Below are positions 25,715 through 35,346 of a stretch of DNA of 64,000 nucleotides, piece after piece (position 1 is the first letter of the stretch; every line of letters starts with the position of its first letter). Origin of the DNA: Wolbachia endosymbiont of Armadillidium arcangelii (lineage in GTDB: Bacteria > Pseudomonadota > Alphaproteobacteria > Rickettsiales > Anaplasmataceae); NCBI RefSeq assembly GCF_040207875.1, contig NZ_CP157942.1:1-64000 (forward strand), in the 5' to 3' direction. Under the pieces are notes generated by a model. The model saw only the letters and a list, made by a program, of their open reading frames with translations, was not told the origin of the DNA and made no database searches. The translations under genes and the position numbers were made by a program.

Positions 25715-26194
25715 TTAAAATTTTCTAACTTTCATTACTTTTTGTAAACTGTTTCTAGTTTTGAGTATGAATGTTAATTCTTTTTTGTCTGAAGACAAAA
25801 TTATCTTATCCATTTCATAGAGGCCATTTATAAGACATTCACATTCGCTACTCACTTCCGTCATCTCTTCCATTATTGAAATTTTCAGATTGAGCATTAT
25901 GTATCTGTATACAGTTCCATACTCTGTTTCTAATGTGTTCTTCAATACCAAACTGTTTTCATTGTGTTCAACTACTGTATACGAGTCATCTGTAGATTTT
26001 TGATCATTCTCATCAAGCATAGACACTATATACCTTGCGTCTTTCTCAAAAAAGCTTAAGTATTCATCAGGAAAACTCAGTTCATTATGCTCAGTTATGT
26101 ATGTACTATAATCTGCGTAATTAAGCTCAGCTGAACTAATATTTTCCTCAGAAAACTCTGAATAGTCGTTGGAAAAGTTTATAAAATCTATCAT
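25715..26194 (-). CDS. Hypothetical protein
   Basis: A 159-residue acidic protein (many Asp, Glu, Ser, Tyr and Asn in the first 90 residues). The second half alternates hydrophobic and charged residues (VYRYIMLNLKISIMEEMTEV) and looks like a small alpha/beta fold. There are no membrane segments, signal peptide or known motif. It is divergent from the tRNA-Leu side and convergent with the small hydrophobic frame. Function unknown. Confidence 0.6.
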   Translation of the reverse strand: MIDFINFSNDYSEFSEENISSAELNYADYSTYITEHNELSFPDEYLSFFEKDARYIVSMLDENDQKSTDDSYTVVEHNENSLVLKNTLETEYGTVYRYIMLNLKISIMEEMTEVSSECECLINGLYEMDKIILSSDKKELTFILKTRNSLQKVMKVRKF

Positions 26195-26282
26195 AATGCT
26201 ACCATATTATATTAATAATCTATTAATATAATAACCAATATTGTTATATAAATCAAGTAAGTTAATTTATTAATAATGATAA

Positions 26283-26786
26283 TCAAGCTCCAACTATTGC
26301 AGATTGAACGTTAGAATGATCGCTAGCTTTGAAATTATTATTTTCATCTATTTGCGGCTGATTAATCATAGTTCGAACAAGATTGGTTGCCATAAAGATA
26401 TAGCCTAGAATAAAAAAAGCAATAGAAATAAGAGGAATAATAGGAGATTCGAGAGGCAATATAAATGTAATTCCTCCTATTAAAAATGAAATGCTAGGTG
26501 CGATATCAAGACAGATCTTCGTTAATTTCTTTTGCCGAGGAGTATCGGGTTGCTTATTAAGATCGTGCCGCCTAAAATGATCAGTTAATGACCATATATT
26601 TAAGGCAAGCGAAAGTGCACTTAGTATGGTGCTGGCAATACTAAAATATAGACTTAAGACAGAAATGTTCAAAGCTAATGCTGCTATGTACCCAATCAAA
26701 GAAGCAGTAGATAGTGCAGTAACTAAGCGTTTTAAATGAGTTCGTATTTTCTTTCTGTAAACAAGCTTCTTTTCCTTACAATTCAT
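26283..26786 (-). CDS. Hypothetical four-helix membrane protein
   Basis: A 167-residue protein with a basic N-terminus (KEKKLVYRKKIRTHLKR) and four hydrophobic helices in two pairs (about residues 22-42, 45-65, 92-110 and 112-133). A polar tail ends the protein. The positive start suggests a cytosolic N-terminus. No family is recognised. It lies 57 bases from tRNA-Leu. Confidence 0.6.
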   Translation of the reverse strand: MNCKEKKLVYRKKIRTHLKRLVTALSTASLIGYIAALALNISVLSLYFSIASTILSALSLALNIWSLTDHFRRHDLNKQPDTPRQKKLTKICLDIAPSISFLIGGITFILPLESPIIPLISIAFFILGYIFMATNLVRTMINQPQIDENNNFKASDHSNVQSAIVGA

Positions 26787-26843
26787 AAACTTAAGTGTAG
26801 TAAATATGTTATAGCATTAATTAACTCAAGAATCAGTATAGAG

Positions 26844-26929
26844 TGCCCGAGAGAAGACTTGAACTTCCACAACTTGAAAAGTTACTAGCACCTGAAGCTA
26901 GCGCGTCTACCAATTCCGCCACCCGGGCA
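26844..26929 (-). tRNA. tRNA-Leu (anticodon CAG)
   Basis: An 86-base class II tRNA. The minus strand starts TGCCCGG and ends TCGGGCA, giving a 7-bp acceptor stem with one G-T pair. The anticodon stem CTAGC/GCTAG encloses TTCAGGT, so the anticodon is CAG, reading CUG. A long variable arm follows, then the TTCAAGT T-loop. The CCA end is not encoded. Confidence 0.95.
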
Positions 26930-26989
26930 GGCTTTGTTGCATAGGAGAAAAAGATTCAGCAGTGATTCTGTTATAGAGTAAATATCTAT

Positions 26990-27850
26990 CAAATAAATAC
27001 AGCTTATACCACAAAGAATGAAAGTCAGCAACTGAATTGAATATAACAAGTTTCTAGGGGAAATATTTTTCGTTTCATTAATGAAGCGATTGGAAACTGG
27101 TATGAGAACAATCCAAAAGTGGCAGGTACATCTATAGTGATAAAGTTGTGGTTTTGATACACATATCTTTTTAGAATTGCAAGCAGTTGGTTTTATAAAA
27201 GGTTATAAATGGGTAAAGATCTCAAGGTCATCAGCTATACACAAGCTTCTAGAAGATTTAAAAAGCTTAACATAAAAATCAATGACTGCAGAGTTGATAA
27301 AAATAATATTGAAATTGCAATAGATAGCACTAGAATTAGTATTATAGCTATAACCATAATAAGGAGAATGTAAGAAAATATATAGAAAGTCACACGTTAT
27401 TTTAAACATAAACAGTAAAAAAGTGATATGCATGTACAGCTACCGGCATGCCTAATGTTGAATAAAATAGGCAATAAACAAAATATTTTACCTGTTCTTC
27501 AGCTTATGATATGGTAAGTATATATAAACAATGCAAGCTGCAAGAAAACACGCAAGAGTCTATGAGAAAGCTATCAGAGAGAAATAGCAACATTAGTGTA
27601 ATAAAATCATGTGAAAGCTATGAAAAAGGTAAAGAAAGATGGAAGAGGAAGTAAAATATGGTCTATACTGAATGCTTTTTTTATAGGTTAAAAGAGACAT
27701 TTGGGTTTAGTTTAAAAAATAAATCTGAGATAAATAGGGAGAAGGAACTACTTATTAAATGCTACTTAATGAACAAATTTTTGGTATGGCTGAGTTCGAA
27801 ATAGTAACATGAAATTATTTGTTCAGGAAAAAACTTCACTAGATATGCAA
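26990..27850 (+). pseudogene. Heavily decayed IS5-family transposase
   Basis: The plus strand gives recognisable pieces in changing frames: EAIGNWYENNPKVAGTSIV, GYKWVKISRSSAIHKLLEDL, NNIEIAIDSTRIS (catalytic Asp region), and the C-terminal FFYRLKETFGFSL...LLIKCYLMNKFL. Many stops and frameshifts separate them. Together they outline a DDE transposase of the IS5 type. A shorter tail of the same kind follows gltX. Confidence 0.65.
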
Positions 27851-27861
27851 TAAAGCCTAAC

Positions 27862-27985
27862 GGGCTTATAAAGCGTTTAAGACATCACCCAACGTCAAAT
27901 TTTAAAATAAAGAGTGAGCTACTTTGGGGCTTCTTTTGCCTTTTTTTACTTGGTAAATTTCTTAATACTTATACTAAATCAATTT
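27862..27985. repeat. Second copy of the dispersed intergenic repeat
   Basis: Shares the 'gtttaagacat.acccaacg' to 'taaatttcttaa' stretch with about 1233-1335. It lies between the IS5 remnant and the aminotransferase gene. Confidence 0.6.
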
Positions 27986-28084
27986 AAAAGTACTTAAAAA
28001 ATGTCAAACCTTGTACAAAATAATAAAATTTCTAGCTTTTTTGTTGTGTAGAGTTTATCATTTTTATTTAACTTTAGTGAGATT

Positions 28085-29278
28085 ATGTCGGACCTTGCAA
28101 GAAGGATGTCTCTAATAAAACCATCACCTACAATCGCTGTGACCGATAAGGCAAATAGATTAAAAAGCGAAGGAAAGAAAATTTGCGTTTTAGCTGCAGG
28201 AGAGCCGGATTTTGACACTCCAGACCATGTAAAAAAGGTAGCTATTCAAGCGATAAATGAAGGCAAAACTAAATATACTGCTGTTGATGGAACGCGTGAG
28301 CTTAAAAACGCAATAATCAATAAGTTAAAAAGAGATAACAATCTAGAATATACACTGAACCAAATCTGTGTCGGCGCTGGCGCTAAGCAGGTGCTATTCA
28401 ACTTATTTATGGCAACAATTAACTCTGGTGATGAAGCTATAATTCCAGCTCCTTATTGGGTTTCATATGTTGATATGGTAAGCCTTTTTGGTGGTCTGCC
28501 AATTATTGTAGAGTGCAAGCAAAACTTTAAGCTGACACCAGAATTACTGAAGAGCAAGATAACTAAGAAAACTAAATGGTTAATTCTCAACTCACCAAAT
28601 AATCCGGCAGGAATTGTCTATGCATATGATGAATTGAAAAGCATAGCGCAAGTATTGCTTAAACATCCACATGTGAATGTTGTTACAGATGATATTTATG
28701 AGCGCATAGTATACGACGAAAAGTTTTTTACCATTGCTCGGGTTGAACCAGAGCTTTATGATAGAGTTTTTGTGGTCAATGGAGTATCAAAAGCCTATGC
28801 AATGACAGGATGGAGAATAGGGTATATTGCAGGTAAGAGTGATGTGATAAATGCTATCTCTACATTACAGTCTCAAAGCACTTCTAACCCAAACTCGATA
28901 GCACAAGCAGCAGCAGTTGAAGCATTAAACGGTGATCATAGTTTTTTGAAAGAAAGAACAAAAATTTTTAAAGATCGTAGAGATTTTGTGGTAAAAAAGC
29001 TAAATTCTGCTCCAGGATTGTCAGCATCTATTCCACAAGGTGCATTCTATTTGTTTGTTTCATGTGAAGGTTTATTGGGTAAGAGCACAAAAAGTGGTAA
29101 AGTAATAAGTAATGATCTTGATTTTGCTGAATATTTGTTGGAAGACCATTTAGTTGCTGTTGTTCCAGGAATTGCATTTGGTCTAGAAAATTTTATCAGA
29201 ATTTCTTATGCAACCTCTCAGGAACAATTAGAAATTGGATGTAATAGCATTACTAAAGCATGTGAAATGCTAAGTTAA
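28085..29278 (+). CDS. aatA: Aspartate/aromatic aminotransferase (class I, PLP)
   Basis: A 397-residue fold-type I aminotransferase that interconverts aspartate and oxaloacetate with 2-oxoglutarate as partner. The N-terminus LARRMSLIKPSPTIAV and the AAGEPDFDTPDHVK block are typical of the AspAT Ib group. The NNPAGIVY segment and the PLP-binding Lys in NGVSKAYAMTGWRIGY (about residues 231-246) are present. A C-terminal RISYATS holds the substrate-carboxylate Arg. Length is normal. The gene is followed after 48 bases by an SMR transporter. Confidence 0.93.
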   Translation: MSDLARRMSLIKPSPTIAVTDKANRLKSEGKKICVLAAGEPDFDTPDHVKKVAIQAINEGKTKYTAVDGTRELKNAIINKLKRDNNLEYTLNQICVGAGAKQVLFNLFMATINSGDEAIIPAPYWVSYVDMVSLFGGLPIIVECKQNFKLTPELLKSKITKKTKWLILNSPNNPAGIVYAYDELKSIAQVLLKHPHVNVVTDDIYERIVYDEKFFTIARVEPELYDRVFVVNGVSKAYAMTGWRIGYIAGKSDVINAISTLQSQSTSNPNSIAQAAAVEALNGDHSFLKERTKIFKDRRDFVVKKLNSAPGLSASIPQGAFYLFVSCEGLLGKSTKSGKVISNDLDFAEYLLEDHLVAVVPGIAFGLENFIRISYATSQEQLEIGCNSITKACEMLS

Positions 29279-29326
29279 CTTTTTAATATTCTTATGTATA
29301 ATATATCAGTGAGATAGAGTTAATTT

Positions 29327-29644
29327 ATGGCGTGGGTGTATTTACTATTAGCTGGTTTGGTTGAGATAATATGGACCACAGCACTAAAATATAGCAATGG
29401 CTTTACTCGTATTATACCTGTAGTAATTATTTTAGTTAGCGGTTCTGTGAGTCTTTACTGGCTGTCATTAGCAATGAAGTCTATTCCTCTTGGTACATCT
29501 TGTGCAGTTTGGACTGGTATAGGCTCTATAGGTGCAGCAATAATAGGAATAATGTTTTTTAATGACCCAGTAAGTTTTGGACGCTTGCTTTCTCTTACTT
29601 TGGTAATACTGGGTATTGTGGGCTTGAAGGTGTTTACTAAATAA
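29327..29644 (+). CDS. sugE: SMR-family efflux protein (SugE/Gdx type)
   Basis: A 105-residue protein with four transmembrane helices. The essential membrane Glu is in AGLVEIIWTTALK (Glu13), and the subgroup signature CAVWTGIGSIGAA lies in helix 3. The SugE/Gdx subgroup exports guanidinium-like compounds, whereas EmrE-like members export drugs. The W-T-G-I-G pattern fits SugE better. It functions as a homodimer or with a paired subunit; no second SMR gene is adjacent. Confidence 0.88.
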   Translation: MAWVYLLLAGLVEIIWTTALKYSNGFTRIIPVVIILVSGSVSLYWLSLAMKSIPLGTSCAVWTGIGSIGAAIIGIMFFNDPVSFGRLLSLTLVILGIVGLKVFTK

Positions 29645-29680
29645 AAGTTAGGTATATGAATAAGCTGTCTACAAAGTTGT

Positions 29681-30193
29681 CTATTTTACCATCTCAGGAC
29701 TTTCTACTAGAGTTGCCTTGGATTTTTCGGTTCTCGAAGAGGGCATTCCTATTGATTTGGCAAGTACCTTTCTAATGTTCAATATTTCATTTTTCTCATT
29801 TTGTTGAGTTAAGTTAATATCGTTTATTTTATTCACTAAACCTTTTCCTTCCTTTAAAATTTTTAAATCGCTTTCGTTGATGTGATGTTCATTGTTAAAT
29901 TCTGCAACGCTCTCTTTCTTCTTTAGATGAATATTTAGAAATTCTAACACCTGGTGTTTAGCAACAGCTTGAATAAATTTCTTATCGTGAAATCTTGAAT
30001 CGTTATGTAGTTCTTCTAGGCTTTTATCATATTGTTTTGCTTCGTTTACAGTAAGTTTTATTATTTCTTCTACGCTGCTTAAAAGTTCTCTGTACAGCTT
30101 GTCGTATCTATTGCCTGTGTGTGCTGCAAATGTTTGCTCAATGTATTTTGTTATGTAGTTTTCTAGTGTGTTGTCTGCTGTGTTTATGTTCAT
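29681..30193 (-). CDS. Hypothetical soluble helical protein
   Basis: A 170-residue protein that is highly charged, mostly helical in appearance, with no membrane segment, signal peptide or recognised motif. Clusters such as KKKESVAEF and KILKEGKGLVNKIND suggest amphipathic helices. A caaggtgag ribosome-site-like sequence precedes the ATG. Function unknown. Confidence 0.6.
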   Translation of the reverse strand: MNINTADNTLENYITKYIEQTFAAHTGNRYDKLYRELLSSVEEIIKLTVNEAKQYDKSLEELHNDSRFHDKKFIQAVAKHQVLEFLNIHLKKKESVAEFNNEHHINESDLKILKEGKGLVNKINDINLTQQNEKNEILNIRKVLAKSIGMPSSRTEKSKATLVESPEMVK

Positions 30194-30352
30194 TCACTCA
30201 CCTTGCTTTTATATTATTTTACACACGAGAAGGTTAATATTTAGTTAACTGCAGCGTTTCTGATACTGAATTTCATTGAAAATTATATTATTCAAGATAT
30301 AATCACTGTCACGAGGGAATAAAAGTGTAAATAAAATGGACTTTGTAACAAA

Positions 30353-31325
30353 AGACCTCCTGCGAAACGGGTAAGTAACAAAATAGGGTAAGAAAGTGTA
30401 GGAACAGAAACTAATTAAAAAGCATGCTTTAGATTAATAATAGCAGAGATAATATTAAATCTCATATTAAGTTTCTTCTGAAAATTGCGGTAAACGTGCG
30501 ACATAATCTTGAAAATCTTGATCTCCCGTATCTTATTTTCTACTCTCATCCTAAACGATGCAAGCTTCTGATTATGCTCCTTTTGCTCTGCTGTTAGTAG
30601 CTTTTTGCGATATTTTTTATACGGTATCAAAACGTTACTCTGCAACTTTTGCCAACCTTGATAACCAGAATCAGCATATTTTATGCTATTAGTTGAAAGA
30701 AACTTTTCCTGTTTTCTTATGAGAAAATCGTGCACTCTACCTCTATGTGATTTTGACACAGACAAAATTTTCCCAGTTTCTTCTATAATAATTTCAGTCT
30801 TTATTGTGTTAGACCTTTTCTTCCCTGAATAGGATTTCTTTCGTTTCTTAACATCTTTAGGTCTTTGTATCGACTGCTCTGTAACATCTGCTAAAACCTT
30901 TAGTATCTTCTCTGGTGTCATTGCTCTATCCTTCTTGATCGTAATTTTTCTAGCTAGTAACGGTTCCATTCTTTTCAATAGCCGGCAAATATTGGAGTTG
31001 TGCAAATTAAACAAATAACCTAAAAATGGATGAGTTATATAAGTTCTATAATAAATCAATACACATAAAATTTTATCTTCTAATGTTCCAATGCGTGATT
31101 TCCTTCCATGGCATTTCTTCTCTTTTTCTATCCTTTCCCACTCTTGCCTAACTTTTTTCACTATTTTTTGAAATTCTTCTACTTTTAACCCTGTTAGTTG
31201 GCAAAAGATATAAGGTGTTTTTGCTATTTTTTCGTAACTTATTGTCATTTTACCTCTGCTAAATTTATTATTTTACATCCTTTTTTATCTCTCTCTTCCT
31301 TTTTCTCTACTTTCGCGGGGGGTCT
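30353..31325 (-). mobile_element. IS5-family insertion sequence (apparently intact)
   Basis: Ends are an imperfect inverted repeat: agacctcctgcgaaa (30353-30367) and tttcgcggggggtct (31311-31325), 13 of 15 matching. It encloses one full-length transposase. Two diverged relatives with frameshifts sit at 56040-56980 and 59193-60133. Confidence 0.78.
30415..31248 (-). CDS. IS5-family transposase (DDE)
   Basis: A 277-residue transposase with an N-terminal helix-turn-helix domain (about residues 45-95, DKILCVLIYYRTYITHPFLGYLF) and a DDE nuclease domain. Probable catalytic residues are in LADVTEQSIQRP (Asp at about 119), SIKYADSGYQGWQKL (Asp at about 194) and the RVENKIREIKIFK block (Glu at about 237). 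No stop or frameshift interrupts it, unlike the related copies further right, so it may be active. Confidence 0.88.
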   Translation of the reverse strand: MTISYEKIAKTPYIFCQLTGLKVEEFQKIVKKVRQEWERIEKEKKCHGRKSRIGTLEDKILCVLIYYRTYITHPFLGYLFNLHNSNICRLLKRMEPLLARKITIKKDRAMTPEKILKVLADVTEQSIQRPKDVKKRKKSYSGKKRSNTIKTEIIIEETGKILSVSKSHRGRVHDFLIRKQEKFLSTNSIKYADSGYQGWQKLQSNVLIPYKKYRKKLLTAEQKEHNQKLASFRMRVENKIREIKIFKIMSHVYRNFQKKLNMRFNIISAIINLKHAF

Positions 31326-31347
31326 AAAAATAAAACTTAAGGTAAAG

Positions 31348-31473
31348 ATGAATAAAGGTAAAATCATAAACATCCTTATCATTTGTGGTGTAATTTTTTT
31401 CATATACCTTATTCATGAACCAGTTATAGATATGCTGAAAGAGATTATGAATAAAATAAAAGGTCTCTTTTAA
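31348..31473 (+). CDS. Very small membrane peptide (possible)
   Basis: 41 residues from the ATG at 31348: a basic start, one hydrophobic helix (IINILIICGVIFFIYLI, about residues 5-21) and an amphipathic end. It lies 22 bases outside the IS5 end. An aaggtaaag ribosome-site-like sequence precedes the ATG. It may be a real micro-protein or the residue of a longer gene cut by the IS. Confidence 0.35.
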   Translation: MNKGKIINILIICGVIFFIYLIHEPVIDMLKEIMNKIKGLF

Positions 31474-31564
31474 AAAATATCCTCAGATTAGAGTAGACAT
31501 TTAAAAGAGAGTTGCTTCTTGCTGATAAAATACCTATAATTCCAGCTTTGAGGTAAGACTAGCA

Positions 31565-32794
31565 TTGCAGAGAAATTTTTTCATATGGTTGCTAGCATCG
31601 CTGTTCTATACATACCAATACATATTGCGTGTAATTCCAAATGTTGTAGTTCCTGAGTTGATGGTAAGGTTTAATATAGGAACAACAGAGATAGGACAAT
31701 TTTGTGGACTATACTATATAGGTTATGTGTTAGCACATATTCCTGTGGGTATTTTGTTGGATAGGTTTGGTTCTAAAGTTGTTGTACCAATTTGCATAGC
31801 ATTAACATCTTTAGGTGCTTTGCCTTTGGTTGTTTCCGACAATTGGAGTTGTTCTGTTGTTGGAAGAATAATTACTGGTATTGGATCCTCTGCTTCAGTA
31901 CTTGGACTTTTTAAAGTGATAAGTATCTATTACTGCAGAGAAAAGTTTGCCGTAATGTTTAGTATATCAGCCATTATTGGCATTTCGGGTGGTATATTTG
32001 CCACTAAACCATTACATATCTTATTTGATAAATTTGGATGGGATTATGTGCTTATTGCATTTATAACACTTGGACTATTGCTTGCTTTAACTACTTTTAT
32101 ATCTATACCTAAAGCTGATACTTCAGATAGAGTAGATATTAAAAATTTAAGCAAGATTATATTCAATAAGAATGTTTTATTGGTAAGTTTGTTTGGTGGT
32201 TTTATGATTGGACCATTAGAAGGCTTCGCAGATGCGTGGTCCACAACATTCTTCTATGAGATGTATGCTATAGATAGACACGTTGCACATAGCATTTCAA
32301 AATGGATACTAATAGGCTTTAGTCTTGGAGTTTTATTACTTCCTCATGTATTAGCAAGGTATCCAGATAGGCACTATGAAATAATAATTTTTTGTGCCAT
32401 GGCTATGATAATTATGTTCTTATTGCTTTTTATGTGCGATGTTAATCCACTGTTAGCATGTATATTGCTGTTCATTATCGGTTTTGCTTGTGCGTATCAA
32501 GTTGCTTTGACTGATAAAGTTGTGTCTTGTGTAAAAAATGATTCAGTAGCAAGCGCAGGGTCCATAAGTAATGCTATAGTTATGAGTTTTGGTTATTTTT
32601 TTCATACCGTTATTGCAGGCATAATGAATTTTTATTGGGATGATAAAATGGTTGATGAAATTCCATTTTATGGAGCTAATGTAATGATTAAATCTATGTC
32701 AATAATACCTGTATGCTTATTGATAGGGATGATAGGCTTCTTGTCGCTTAAAATTATAAGCTGCAAGAAGAGCTTGCCAAATTTAAAAAATTGA
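31565..32794 (+). CDS. MFS transporter 1 of tandem array
   Basis: A 409-residue, 12-helix major facilitator with a TTG start 10 bases after a gaggtaag ribosome site; its three relatives start at the equivalent position with ATG. The loop 2-3 signature is GILLDRFGSKVV (about residues 63-74). A conserved FMIGPLEGFADAWST motif marks the middle of the protein (about 217-231). The substrate is not evident; related Rickettsiales proteins are often labelled proline/betaine or metabolite permeases. It is the first of four consecutive paralogues, and its last 29 codons are identical to those of the second gene. Confidence 0.85.
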   Translation: MQRNFFIWLLASLFYTYQYILRVIPNVVVPELMVRFNIGTTEIGQFCGLYYIGYVLAHIPVGILLDRFGSKVVVPICIALTSLGALPLVVSDNWSCSVVGRIITGIGSSASVLGLFKVISIYYCREKFAVMFSISAIIGISGGIFATKPLHILFDKFGWDYVLIAFITLGLLLALTTFISIPKADTSDRVDIKNLSKIIFNKNVLLVSLFGGFMIGPLEGFADAWSTTFFYEMYAIDRHVAHSISKWILIGFSLGVLLLPHVLARYPDRHYEIIIFCAMAMIIMFLLLFMCDVNPLLACILLFIIGFACAYQVALTDKVVSCVKNDSVASAGSISNAIVMSFGYFFHTVIAGIMNFYWDDKMVDEIPFYGANVMIKSMSIIPVCLLIGMIGFLSLKIISCKKSLPNLKN

Positions 32795-35346
32795 TGTACT
32801 AAATCTGTTTCATGGGTAGGTTTTTGATGGTTTTCATAACTAAGGTGCCTATAATCCGAAGCTTGAGGTAAAATTGATGCTACAGAGGAATTTTTTAATA
32901 TGGTTATTAGCATCGCTGTTCTATGCATATCAATACATATTGCGTGTAATTCCAAATGTTGTAGTTCCTGAATTGGTAGTGAGGTTTAATATAGGAATAA
33001 CAGAAATAGGACAATTTTGTGGACTATATTATGTAGGTTATGTGTTAGCGCATATTCCTGTAGGTATTCTTTTAGATAGATTTGGTTCTAAAGTTGTTAT
33101 ACCGATTTGTATTACATTAACATCTTTAGGTGCTTTACCTTTAGTCAGTTCTAACGATTGGAGTTATTTTATTATTGGGAGAATAATTACTGGTATTGGA
33201 TCCTCTGCTTCAGTACTTGGACTCTTTAAAATAATAAGAATCTATTACCATAGAGAAAAATTCGCCATGATGTTCAGCATATCGGTTATTATTGGCATTT
33301 TAGGTGGTGTATTTGCCACCAAACCATTACATGTCTTACTTGATAAGTTTGGGTGGGATTATGTATTTACTATGTGTATAATGCTTGGATTATTGCTTGC
33401 TTTAACTACCTTTATATCTATACCTAAGGTTGGTACCTCAGACGAAGAATTGAATATTAAAAATTTAAGCAAAGTTATATTTAATAAAGATATTTTATTG
33501 ATAAGTTTGTTTGGCGGTTTTATGGTTGGACCATTAGAAGGCTTTGCAGATGCGTGGTCCGCAACGTTCTTGCATGAGATGTACGCTATAGATAGACACA
33601 TTGCATATAGCATTTCAAAATGGATACTAATAGGCTTTGGCTTTGGGCATTTATTACTTCCTTACATATTAGCAAAAAATCCAACCAAGCACTATGAAAT
33701 AATAATTTCTTGTGCTATGGCCATGATAATTGTGTTCTTATTACTTTTTATATGCAATATTAGTGAATTCTTGGCATGTATGCTACTATTCATTATTGGC
33801 CTTGCTTCTGCATACCAAATTGCTTTTACTGCTAAAGTTGTAAGTTGTGTAAAAAACGATGCAGTAGCAAGTGCAGGGTCTGTAGTTAATTCCATAGTTA
33901 TGAGTTTTGGTTATTTTTTTCACGTCATTATTGCAAATATAATGAATTTTTATTGGAACGGTGAAATTATCGATGGAAAGCCATTTTATGGAGCTGATGT
34001 AATGGTTAAATCTATGTTAATAATACCTGTATGCTTATTGATAGGGATGATAGGCTTCTTGTCGCTTAAAATTATAAGCTGCAAGAAGAGCTTGCCAAAT
34101 TTAAAAAATTGATGTACTAAATCTGTTTCATGGGTAGGTTTTTGATGGTTTTCATAACTAAGGTGCCTATAATCCGAAGCTTGAGGTAAAATTGATGCTA
34201 CAGAGGAATTTTTTAATATGGTTATTAGCATCGCTGTTCTATGCATATCAATACATATTGCGTGTAATTCCAAATGTTGTAGTTCCTGAATTGGTAGTGA
34301 GGTTTAATATAGGAATAACAGAAATAGGACAATTTTGTGGACTATATTATGTAGGTTATGTGTTAGCGCATATTCCTGTAGGTATTCTTTTAGATAGATT
34401 TGGTTCTAAAGTTGTTATACCGATTTGTATTACATTAACATCTTTAGGTGCTTTACCTTTAGTCAGTTCTAACGATTGGAGTTATTTTATTATTGGGAGA
34501 ATAATTACTGGTATTGGATCCTCTGCTTCAGTACTTGGACTCTTTAAAATAATAAGAATCTATTACCATAGAGAAAAATTCGCCATGATGTTCAGCATAT
34601 CGGTTATTATTGGCATTTTAGGTGGTGTATTTGCCACCAAACCATTACATGTCTTACTTGATAAGTTTGGGTGGGATTATGTATTTACTATGTGTATAAT
34701 GCTTGGATTATTGCTTGCTTTAACTACCTTTATATCTATACCTAAGGTTGGTACCTCAGACGAAGAATTGAATATTAAAAATTTAAGCAAAGTTATATTT
34801 AATAAAGATATTTTATTGATAAGTTTGTTTGGCGGTTTTATGGTTGGACCATTAGAAGGCTTTGCAGATGCGTGGTCCGCAACGTTCTTGCATGAGATGT
34901 ACGCTATAGATAGACACATTGCATATAGCATTTCAAAATGGATACTAATAGGCTTTGGCTTTGGGCATTTATTACTTCCTTACATATTAGCAAAAAATCC
35001 AACCAAGCACTATGAAATAATAATTTCTTGTGCTATGGCCATGATAATTGTGTTCTTATTACTTTTTATATGCAATATTAGTGAATTCTTGGCATGTGTG
35101 TTACTATTCATTATTGGCCTTGCTTCTGCATACCAAATTGCTTTTACTGCTAAAGTTGTAAGTTGTGTAAAAAACGATGCAGTAGCAAGTGCAGGGTCTG
35201 TAGTTAATTCCATAGTTATGAGTTTTGGTTATTTTTTTCACGTCATTATTGCAAATATAATGAATTTTTATTGGAACGGTGAAATTATCGATGGAAAGCC
35301 ATTTTATGGAGCTGATGTAATGGTTAAATCTATGTTAATAATACCT
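32711..35346 (+). repeat. 1318-bp near-perfect tandem duplication
   Basis: Unit 1 is 32711-34028 and unit 2 is 34029-35346, a constant offset of 1318 bases. I see only two base differences, near 33779-33783 versus 35097-35101. Each unit runs from the 3' end of one MFS gene, through the intergenic spacer, to the same point in the next. The breakpoint falls within 'aataatacct'. Confidence 0.88.
32877..34112 (+). CDS. MFS transporter 2 of tandem array (chimeric copy)
   Basis: About 411 residues from ATG 32877, with a TTG just before it also in frame. It is nearly identical to gene 3 (34195-35412) over its whole length except the last 29 codons, which switch to the sequence of gene 1. One internal amino-acid difference from gene 3 is visible (CMLLF here, CVLLF there). 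Fold and motifs are as in the array (GILLDRFGSKVV, GPLEGFADAWSA). It was formed by unequal crossing-over between genes 1 and 3. Confidence 0.85.
   Translation: MLQRNFLIWLLASLFYAYQYILRVIPNVVVPELVVRFNIGITEIGQFCGLYYVGYVLAHIPVGILLDRFGSKVVIPICITLTSLGALPLVSSNDWSYFIIGRIITGIGSSASVLGLFKIIRIYYHREKFAMMFSISVIIGILGGVFATKPLHVLLDKFGWDYVFTMCIMLGLLLALTTFISIPKVGTSDEELNIKNLSKVIFNKDILLISLFGGFMVGPLEGFADAWSATFLHEMYAIDRHIAYSISKWILIGFGFGHLLLPYILAKNPTKHYEIIISCAMAMIIVFLLLFICNISEFLACMLLFIIGLASAYQIAFTAKVVSCVKNDAVASAGSVVNSIVMSFGYFFHVIIANIMNFYWNGEIIDGKPFYGADVMVKSMLIIPVCLLIGMIGFLSLKIISCKKSLPNLKN

Noticed and set aside
25715..26194. Possible FFAT-like motif (YLSFFEKDA) in the 159-residue protein
   Set aside because: The order of residues does not fit E-F-F-D-A-x-E; only two adjacent Phe near acidic residues are present.
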